In this document: positions 57,888-64,000 of the stretch, piece after piece | Numbering within the stretch: position 1 is the first letter of the stretch | How the letters are laid out: every line of letters begins with the position of its first letter | Assembly (NCBI RefSeq): GCF_018141165.1 | Contig: NZ_CP058557.1 | Coordinates: 2,976,001 to 3,040,000, forward strand | Source: Alkaliphilus sp. B6464 | GTDB lineage: Bacteria; Bacillota; Clostridia; Peptostreptococcales; Natronincolaceae | Direction of reading: 5' to 3' | DNA length: 64,000 bases | Translations under genes and position numbers: made by a program | Notes under the pieces: model-generated | What the model was told of the DNA's origin: nothing | The model's input: the letters and a program-made list of their open reading frames with translations, nothing else | The model's database searches: none

Positions 57888-58355
57888 TTGTCAAAAGTTA
57901 TATCATTAAACGAATATATTACACAGAAAAAGAAAAAAAAATATTCAGACCAATCCATAACTCATCCTATTTGGTTTCATGAAATTAATGATGGAATCAA
58001 AGCATTGGCATTAAGGGATAAAGATTTAATATATAATAATATTAAATATAATTACTATGATGAGTATTTATATTTTGTAAATATAAACCATATAGCAATG
58101 GATGAATACACATTTGAGGACTATCTAAGAGATAATATTAACTTAGAACAGCCATTTGATGTAGTCCATGGTGTAGAATTTTCCAAAGGATATGATTTAA
58201 ATCGTTTATCCGAAAATGATTGGGAGAATATAGCGGATATTATTGTTCGTATAAGCATAACTATAATTTTATTTGGTGAAGATTCTTCTATCGAACCAAA
58301 CAAGCTGGCTGATGAATATGATTGGGATAGTATAGGCTTTGATTATACTTTCTAA
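57888..58355 (+). CDS. Hypothetical acidic protein
   Basis: 155 residues from a TTG start behind AGGAGG: MSKVISLNEYITQKKKKKYS, DGIKALALRDKDLIYNNIKY, then LADEYDWDSIGFDYTF. Highly acidic C-terminus. No motif or transmembrane segment recognised. Confidence 0.6.
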   Translation: MSKVISLNEYITQKKKKKYSDQSITHPIWFHEINDGIKALALRDKDLIYNNIKYNYYDEYLYFVNINHIAMDEYTFEDYLRDNINLEQPFDVVHGVEFSKGYDLNRLSENDWENIADIIVRISITIILFGEDSSIEPNKLADEYDWDSIGFDYTF

Positions 58356-58443
58356 ATTATATAATTACTAAATGTTGTATATATTCCAGAATGATTAAAA
58401 GACTTAGCGTTTAGATTATTTCTAGTGCTAAGTCTTATTTTAT

Positions 58444-58878
58444 TTAAGGAATAATTTTTAGATTTCTTATTTGTATATATGGGTTGTCTATTGACTTTTT
58501 TATTTTTTCCTCTAAATATTTAATTAGAGAAATATCTAAATTTTTATTAAAGTCCTCCTTTATTATATACAACCCAATTGTCTTAATTAAAAAATTAATA
58601 TCACTATTTAAAAAAACTTCGCTATCTTTAATAAGGGGTATATAGTTTTTAATTTCTGTTTTACTTGGAACATCTTTAAACTCACCCAATTTACTCAATT
58701 CTTCATTAATGTTTAAAGTAAAATATACAATAATACCTTCATCGTTTATCTTTTCAACAAAGTTTACTAGATTTCCAAACAATGTATTAAATTTTTGAAA
58801 CTCATCTGTACTCATAGGTACTAAAAACATAAGATTTACACTATAGGCTAATCCATTCCTAGCTTTAAGTTTTTCCAA
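58444..58878 (-). CDS. Hypothetical protein
   Basis: 144 residues from a TTG start 8 bases after GAGGAGG (MEKLKARNGLAYSVNLMFLV). Contains LVNFVEKINDEGIIVYFTLN and YLEEKIKKSIDNPYIQIRNL. Mixed alpha/beta, no recognisable motif. An upstream GTG would extend it by seven codons but would include the ribosome binding site itself. Confidence 0.6.
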   Translation of the reverse strand: MEKLKARNGLAYSVNLMFLVPMSTDEFQKFNTLFGNLVNFVEKINDEGIIVYFTLNINEELSKLGEFKDVPSKTEIKNYIPLIKDSEVFLNSDINFLIKTIGLYIIKEDFNKNLDISLIKYLEEKIKKSIDNPYIQIRNLKIIP

Positions 58879-59022
58879 ATAATTAGCCTCCTCTCGCACT
58901 ATATTTATATATTATATTATTGCTTTTTAAACATGATATATGTTAATAAACATACTTTATTATTTTTATTCAATTTACTCATTAACCTTGTATATAAACA
59001 TATAATTTATAGAGGTGATTCG

Positions 59023-60030
59023 ATGAGGAAAATTAAATTTGTTCTTAGTTTTTGCTTAATATCTATATTATTTTTCCTAACCTATAATTTTTTTCAATCT
59101 CCCAAAGCCATAAGCACTTTTAGAATGTATGCTTCTCCTACATATACTATTGATAAGTCTTTAATTAAAGCGCTCCACGAGGATGATACTCCTATAAAGG
59201 ACGATATAGAAAAAAAAATTATTATATCTATTTTAGATATTATAAACTACGATAAGTGGATAGATTTTTTGGATTACATTGATATAGAAATATATTATGG
59301 TAATTTAATTCCTAATACGTCACAGCAGCTTATAGTATCACTAAATCTATCTAAAGACTTAGGAGTAACCGTTATATTTAATGAAATTGAGGATAAATAT
59401 ATATTTTATAATAAAATAGAAAATTTAGCTCCTATTGAAAATATAAAATTAATAAAGCATCCTACAGAAAATAAAGATCTTATAGTTATTTATCAAATAG
59501 TAGATGAGAGATTAGGTGCCTTCTTCCGTGAAAGCTTTATACAAATTTATGATTATAAAGAATCTAGTTTTAGTCTTGTGTTAGAAAAAACTCTATTTTA
59601 TGAGGAGGTTTTCAAAGAAAATTGGATTAACCTTGAAGCTCCAGATACAAACTGGACCATGGTAGTAGAAGAAACAGAAATTGACTTTGACTATACAAAC
59701 CCAGTAAAAATAAATACTATTACTTCTTTTAAAAAATATAATACTCAATCTAAGAATACACCTCAAAAAAACGATTTTTTGCTAAAAGAGGAAAAATCGT
59801 ATGTCAGATCCTATTATTGGAGTGATCAGTATAATACATTTATTATAGGTGAACTGACTAAAGATATCTTTATATCTAATGTAGCTATATTAGAAGACAT
59901 GGAAAATATGCGTGAATGGTTATTTGGTATAACAAATCCATACTATAAAATATCCACGGCTAACAAAGAACTAATATATTTACCGAAATCAAAGTTTAGT
60001 AAATTGTTAGAAAGTACTCTTGTCGATTAA
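59023..60030 (+). CDS. Hypothetical membrane-anchored/exported protein
   Basis: 335 residues from the ATG behind AGAGGTG: MRKIKFVLSFCLISILFFLT, an N-terminal signal-anchor of about 18 hydrophobic residues, then an extracytoplasmic domain rich in aromatic and acidic residues (KWIDFLDYIDIEIYYGNLIP; GELTKDIFISNVAILEDMEN). No cleavage-type lipobox. No family recognised. Confidence 0.65.
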   Translation: MRKIKFVLSFCLISILFFLTYNFFQSPKAISTFRMYASPTYTIDKSLIKALHEDDTPIKDDIEKKIIISILDIINYDKWIDFLDYIDIEIYYGNLIPNTSQQLIVSLNLSKDLGVTVIFNEIEDKYIFYNKIENLAPIENIKLIKHPTENKDLIVIYQIVDERLGAFFRESFIQIYDYKESSFSLVLEKTLFYEEVFKENWINLEAPDTNWTMVVEETEIDFDYTNPVKINTITSFKKYNTQSKNTPQKNDFLLKEEKSYVRSYYWSDQYNTFIIGELTKDIFISNVAILEDMENMREWLFGITNPYYKISTANKELIYLPKSKFSKLLESTLVD

Positions 60031-60057
60031 ATATATATCTGTACTTTATTTTATAAC

Positions 60058-60093
60058 AAAGAGAATTCTTTTAAAATGAAAAGAATTCTCTTT
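60058..60093. terminator. Bidirectional terminator
   Basis: Perfect 15-bp stem (AAAGAGAATTCTTTT / AAAAGAATTCTCTTT), 6-nt loop. Sits between the convergent exported-protein and DEAD-box genes. Confidence 0.85.
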
Positions 60094-60129
60094 AATGTAG
60101 CTAGATGAATTTAAAAATTAGTTTTAAAT

Positions 60130-61716
60130 TTATTTCTTGTTAGCTGGCTCCATATTTATTTTTCTGCCCTTAATTCTATTTCTATTCATAGATTCTAATA
60201 CTCTATCTGCAATTTGCTCAGGCACTTCAACGAATGTAAACTTGTCGTACATATCTATTACCCCAACAAGATCTCCACTTATTCCACTTTCGCCGCTAAT
60301 TGCTCCTAATATATCTCCTGGCTTGGCTCCATGTTTTTTACCAATATTAACAAACATTCTAACCATATTGCCCTCAACTCTAGTTTTTCTTTCTGTAATA
60401 TTCTTAGCTGTTTCAAATGCGTCTGTCTCATTTTGACTCATTATCATTTTTAATAAAGCAGCAGCTACATCGATAGAATTATAGTCTTCAGATAGTTCTT
60501 CAACTAAGTTAGCATATTCTGAAAGACCACCTTTTTCGATATTTCCAATAATCTCTTTACCAATCAACTCTTTTTTCTTTTCTACTATATCATTGATAGT
60601 TGGGATCGGTTTTCTTTTTATTTTTCCTTTAATATAAGCTTCTAAAGCTTTTAATGTTCGTATTTGCTTTCCAGTAACTAGTGTATATGCAAGACCTTCT
60701 CTTCCCGCTCTACCAGTACGACCAATACGGTGTACATAATATTCAAAGTCTTCAGGAATATCATAGTTAATAACTAAATCAATATCATCTACATCTATTC
60801 CTCTTGCTGCAACATCTGTTGCAATTAAAAGATCAAGAGTGCCATCTCTAAATTTCTTCATAACTCTATCTCTCTGGCTTTGTTTTAAGTCTCCATGAAT
60901 ACCTTCTACGGAATGTCCTCTGCTTTGAAGACTCTCTACTAGTTCATCCACACCTTTTTTAGTTCTGCAGAATATAATTCCAAGCTCAGAGTTTTCCATA
61001 TCTAATATTCTACATAATGCATCTAGTTTCTCATGTGGTCTAACTTCGAAGTAATATTGAGAAATTTTAGGTACGGTAAGCTCTTTGTGAACTACCTTTA
61101 CCTTTTTAGGATTTTTCATATATTTTCTTGCAATTTGTTCTATTTCTTTTGGCATTGTAGCAGAAAACATTACTGTTTGTCTTGTTTCTGGAGTTTCTTG
61201 AAGTATTGCTTCTATATCATCTAAAAATCCCATATCTAGCATTTGATCTGCTTCATCTAATACTACTCCAGTAACTTGATCAAGTCTTAGAGTTTTTCTT
61301 CTAATATGATCTAATAATCTTCCAGGTGTTCCTACAACAACTTGAACTCCCTGTTTTAATGCTTTAATCTGTCTATCGATAGGTTGTCCTCCATATATAG
61401 CAAGGGATTTTGATCCGCTTAAATATTTAGAAAACTTTCTTATTTCATCCGCAACCTGCATTGAAAGTTCTCTTGTCGGTGCTAAAATTAATATTTGTGG
61501 TGTTTTTTGTTGAGGATTAATTTTTTCAAGCATTGGAATACCAAAGGCAGCTGTTTTTCCTGTCCCAGTTTGAGCTTGTCCAATAATATCTTCTCCATCA
61601 TAAAGCTTTGGAATAGCCTGCGCCTGTATAGGCGTTGGAACTTCATAGCCTAGCTCTAGAATCCCCTTTAAAATTTCTTTCTTAATGTTTAAATCTTCAA
61701 ATTGTATTTCTTTCAT
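60130..61716 (-). CDS. DEAD-box RNA helicase with DbpA-type RNA-binding domain
   Basis: 528 residues from the ATG behind AGGAGAG (MKEIQFEDLNIKKEILKGIL). Motifs: Q motif GYEVPTPIQAQAIP, I AQTGTGKT, Ia PTRELSMQ, II DEAD, III SAT, V ARGIDV, VI HRIGRTGR. After a linker (about 370-445) comes a C-terminal DbpA/CsdA RNA-binding domain, FVNIGKKHGAKPGDILGAIS then GDLVGVIDMYDKFTFVEVPE. Ribosome assembly or cold-shock RNA remodelling (CsdA/DeaD-like). Which orthologue it is cannot be decided. Confidence 0.92.
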   Translation of the reverse strand: MKEIQFEDLNIKKEILKGILELGYEVPTPIQAQAIPKLYDGEDIIGQAQTGTGKTAAFGIPMLEKINPQQKTPQILILAPTRELSMQVADEIRKFSKYLSGSKSLAIYGGQPIDRQIKALKQGVQVVVGTPGRLLDHIRRKTLRLDQVTGVVLDEADQMLDMGFLDDIEAILQETPETRQTVMFSATMPKEIEQIARKYMKNPKKVKVVHKELTVPKISQYYFEVRPHEKLDALCRILDMENSELGIIFCRTKKGVDELVESLQSRGHSVEGIHGDLKQSQRDRVMKKFRDGTLDLLIATDVAARGIDVDDIDLVINYDIPEDFEYYVHRIGRTGRAGREGLAYTLVTGKQIRTLKALEAYIKGKIKRKPIPTINDIVEKKKELIGKEIIGNIEKGGLSEYANLVEELSEDYNSIDVAAALLKMIMSQNETDAFETAKNITERKTRVEGNMVRMFVNIGKKHGAKPGDILGAISGESGISGDLVGVIDMYDKFTFVEVPEQIADRVLESMNRNRIKGRKINMEPANKK

Positions 61717-61990
61717 TATATCTCTCCTAAATAAAGTTATCATACTGAACTATTATATATGTTTTAATCATTAATGTAAAATTATATTTCATTTTCTAAA
61801 TTTTTTTCTATTTATTCTATGGCTTTAGTAAACTAAAATATTTCATATACACTCAAGTCTCTTAATTATTCTTTCCTTTTATTTTAAGTTATATAAGTAT
61901 AGAATTGCACTATATTTCATATATACCCATGTTTAAAATTTTTATCATACAACTTACTTAGAGGTCAATTTAAATATATACAAAGTAAAA
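61717..61990. other. AT-rich intergenic leader before the DEAD-box gene
   Basis: About 270 bases without a gene between the two-P-loop ATPase and the helicase. Long 5' leaders are typical of cold-shock helicase genes, but I see no clear hairpin or promoter to support a specific element. Confidence 0.35.
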
Positions 61991-62016
61991 CAAGAAAGGA
62001 TAATATCCCTTCTCTT
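61991..62016 (-). terminator. Possible terminator after the two-P-loop ATPase gene
   Basis: Imperfect stem (AAGAGAAGGGAT with ATCCTTTCTT) followed by GTTTTACTTT on the minus strand. Confidence 0.5.
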
Positions 62017-62024
62017 ATTTTACT

Positions 62025-63113
62025 TTATCCTTCTTCAGCTATATCAATTATTTCTCCTAATATTTTTTCTCTCACTTCATTTAGACCTTCATGTAAAACA
62101 TTAGGCACATAATATTTTTCCATTCTATCATGAACTCCATTAGTTTTACCTAAATTAGAAAAAACATCATTTAATAGTTGATTAAATACTTTGTTACTAT
62201 ACTCTAATTCTTCTCCATATTTTTTTATTTTTTCATCATTAATATATTCATCTAAATCTACTGTTTGGTTATCCTTAAACTTACTATTTGTAGTAAAGGC
62301 TAAATCAAGCTCTGGAATAACGATAGATTCTATTTTTTGAGGCACTAATGGTTCGTGATAAATCTCTACATCATATCCCTTCATTATAGCTGTAGTTGAT
62401 AACTTTTCTAATAATGTAGATTTACCTGTCCCATCTGCACCTTTTATATAAACAATTCCTTCTACTATACCAATAAATGTTTCTGCAAAATCTAATTTAC
62501 CTTTTAATGTGTAGGCACTTCCAAAAAGGTGTCGCTCTTTACCTATTCTATTTCTATCTTCAATATCTACTAAATATTTTTTTATTAATTTAATAGTCTC
62601 TTTATTAACTTTATTAAAATCCATAGCATAGCTATTGATCCATTCAATATCATCATGTATTAATTTTGCTGCTGCCAAATACTTGTATACTCTAACATAG
62701 ATGTTTTTATTATCGTCTGTAGCTTCTACAACACTATCCTTATGTTTTCTTATAGCTTCTTCATTTATAAATTCACCTAGATTAACTATTGTTCCAGTAA
62801 CTCCAGGGTATTTTGGATCATCCATATGAGGAGATGTAGCATCTAATAAAACTACTTTTATACTTGGTATAACAATAGCATCAATAGATTCTGGCTCAGC
62901 AGAACAGTGGTGAAACTCTACATCTATTCCTCTATCAACTAACTCATACCCGATTTTTTTCATCATATAAGACTTTCCTACACCAGGACCACCTTTAAAA
63001 TAATAAATTTTTCTTGCTTCACTTGGATTTATAATATATTTAAAATATGAATAAAATCCAACAGATGTATTTCCACCTGGTAATAACCTTTTAATATGTC
63101 CCTTATTTCCCAT
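62025..63113 (-). CDS. Two-P-loop ATPase (PRK06851-like)
   Basis: 362 residues built from two related halves. First Walker A GGPGVGKSYMMKKIG (about 42-56) followed by VEFHHCSAEPESIDAIVIPS; second Walker A GADGTGKSTLLEKLS (about 220-234) followed by VEIYHEPLVPQKIESIVIPE. The repeated VE-hydrophobic-H-x5-P-x-x-I-[DE]-[AS]-IVIP motif shows an internal duplication. A conserved clostridial family of unknown function; a DNA- or nucleotide-linked role is not established. GGAGGAC site. Confidence 0.85.
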   Translation of the reverse strand: MGNKGHIKRLLPGGNTSVGFYSYFKYIINPSEARKIYYFKGGPGVGKSYMMKKIGYELVDRGIDVEFHHCSAEPESIDAIVIPSIKVVLLDATSPHMDDPKYPGVTGTIVNLGEFINEEAIRKHKDSVVEATDDNKNIYVRVYKYLAAAKLIHDDIEWINSYAMDFNKVNKETIKLIKKYLVDIEDRNRIGKERHLFGSAYTLKGKLDFAETFIGIVEGIVYIKGADGTGKSTLLEKLSTTAIMKGYDVEIYHEPLVPQKIESIVIPELDLAFTTNSKFKDNQTVDLDEYINDEKIKKYGEELEYSNKVFNQLLNDVFSNLGKTNGVHDRMEKYYVPNVLHEGLNEVREKILGEIIDIAEEG

Positions 63114-63210
63114 GAAACGTCCTCCTTCCAGAATATATACTCAGTGTATTCATTAAACTGTCCATAGGACACAAATTATAATACCTATATTTAAGTCTTT
63201 CTCCCTATTG

Positions 63211-64000
63211 CTACTTAATAATATTGCGTAATAATTTAATTTTATTTCCATAAGGAGGATATTTTAACTTTATATCAAGATAAGAACTGCTTTTTAAAAT
63301 ACTCTTTTTATGACTAAAAGTATCGAAACTAGCTTTTCCATGATAAGATCCCATACCACTAGATCCCACACCACCAAATGGGAGATGTGGAGAAGTTAGA
63401 TGCATTATAGTATCATTTACACATCCACCACCAAATGAAAGCTTTTCTAATACTTCTCTTTCAACCCCCTTACATTTAGTAAATAAATAAAGAGCCAGTG
63501 GTTTCCCATGATTTCTAATACTAGTAATAACCTCATTTAATGAACTATATTCTAGTATTGGCAAAATAGGGCCAAATATTTCTTCCTTCATAATATGATT
63601 GTCCCAATTTATATTTTCCATTATGGTAGGAGAAATATACTTTTCATTTTTATCTATATCTCCACCTACAATAATACTGCCTTCTTTTAGCAGTTCTCCT
63701 AATCTACCTAAATGTTCTTGGTTTATAATTCTGCCATAGTCTAGACTTTTCCTAGGTTCCTCTCCAAAAAACAACTTAATTGTATCTATAATACAGCTAA
63801 TCAATTTATGCTTTATATCCTTATGTACAAATAAATAATCTGGCGCAACGCAGGTTTGCCCAGCATTTAAAAATTTCCCCCATACAATTTTTTTTGCTGC
63901 TAATTTGATGTCCGCATCACTATGGACAATACATGGGCTTTTTCCTCCGAGTTCTAGGGTTATGGGAGTTAGATTTTTAGCAGCTTCCTCCATAACAGCC
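63211..64000 (-). CDS. Aldehyde dehydrogenase, 3' part (5' end beyond the window)
   Basis: At least 263 residues, open to the window edge. AVMEEAAKNLTPITLELGGK (NAD-binding/catalytic Glu motif ELGGKSP), the active-site Cys in NAGQTCVAPD, EEIFGPILPI and the C-terminal LPFGGVGSSGMGSYHGKASFD. Ends IIK. The set matches class 3-type (YwdH/AlkH-like) NAD(P)-dependent aldehyde dehydrogenases, often with a hydrophobic C-terminal tail, which is not evident here. Oxidises aldehydes to acids; substrate unknown. Confidence 0.93.
   Translation of the reverse strand, partial: AVMEEAAKNLTPITLELGGKSPCIVHSDADIKLAAKKIVWGKFLNAGQTCVAPDYLFVHKDIKHKLISCIIDTIKLFFGEEPRKSLDYGRIINQEHLGRLGELLKEGSIIVGGDIDKNEKYISPTIMENINWDNHIMKEEIFGPILPILEYSSLNEVITSIRNHGKPLALYLFTKCKGVEREVLEKLSFGGGCVNDTIMHLTSPHLPFGGVGSSGMGSYHGKASFDTFSHKKSILKSSSYLDIKLKYPPYGNKIKLLRNIIK

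Noticed and set aside
1-64000. CRISPR arrays, tRNA genes, insertion sequences
   Set aside because: No regularly spaced repeats, cloverleaf-forming tRNA-like sequence or transposase frame was found by reading both strands; small or divergent tRNAs cannot be fully excluded without a covariance search.

Overview
The window is low-GC, densely packed Firmicutes DNA. The host genes (spoIIP, gpr, hrcA-CIRCE heat-shock operon, lepA, hemW, rpsT/holA/comEC cluster, mtaB-hinT-rpsU-yqeY) point to an anaerobic, spore-forming member of the Clostridia. The gene order resembles Alkaliphilus/Natronincola-type genomes, but that placement is inference from gene order and codon use, not a database match.

Layout. 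1-3.45 kb: a decayed endonuclease/exonuclease/phosphatase-family gene, then yqeY, rpsU, hinT and mtaB, all on the minus strand. About 3.5-37.45 kb: one complete-looking temperate siphophage-type prophage inserted between mtaB and rsmE, which are normally neighbours downstream of dnaJ-prmA. 37.5-47.3 kb: rsmE, prmA, dnaJ, dnaK, grpE, hrcA (with promoter and CIRCE), hemW, lepA. 47.5-53.5 kb: a small membrane protein, spoIIP, gpr, rpsT (plus strand), holA, comEC. 53.5-64 kb: little-known host genes, a secreted metallo-beta-lactamase lipoprotein, a DEAD-box helicase, a two-P-loop ATPase and the 3' part of an aldehyde dehydrogenase.

The prophage. Lysogeny genes sit at the right end: a Cro/cI-type repressor and a second HTH regulator on the plus strand, followed by a 640-residue large serine recombinase with an extra C-terminal winged helix. 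A leftward early promoter (TTGACT-N17-TAATAT with repressor-like operators) drives about 20 mostly tiny minus-strand genes, then an HUH replication initiator, a PcfK-like/PAPS-reductase fusion, MazG-like and HNH proteins, and an ArpU-like late regulator. After a strong terminator the late region runs: small gene, Dam methylase, zinc-ribbon protein, HNH-TerS-TerL, portal, protease, HK97-fold capsid, connectors, tail genes with a canonical -1 frameshift in the tail-assembly chaperone, tape measure, tail fibres, holin/endolysin. At the left end sits an FtsK-like ATPase plus a replication-relaxation-family protein, a pair more typical of conjugative elements.

Most notable signals: a 24-nt exact copy of the universally conserved 1390-1413 segment of 16S rRNA, in antisense orientation in the leader of the phage dam gene; a compact plus-strand RNA gene (sigmaA promoter plus intrinsic terminator) antisense to the leader of the HUH rep gene; two plus-strand cysteine-rich mini-genes with near-duplicate promoter/inverted-repeat elements set against the early operon; and a free-standing copy of the tape-measure C-terminus. 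I saw no tRNA gene, intact rRNA gene, CRISPR array or IS element.
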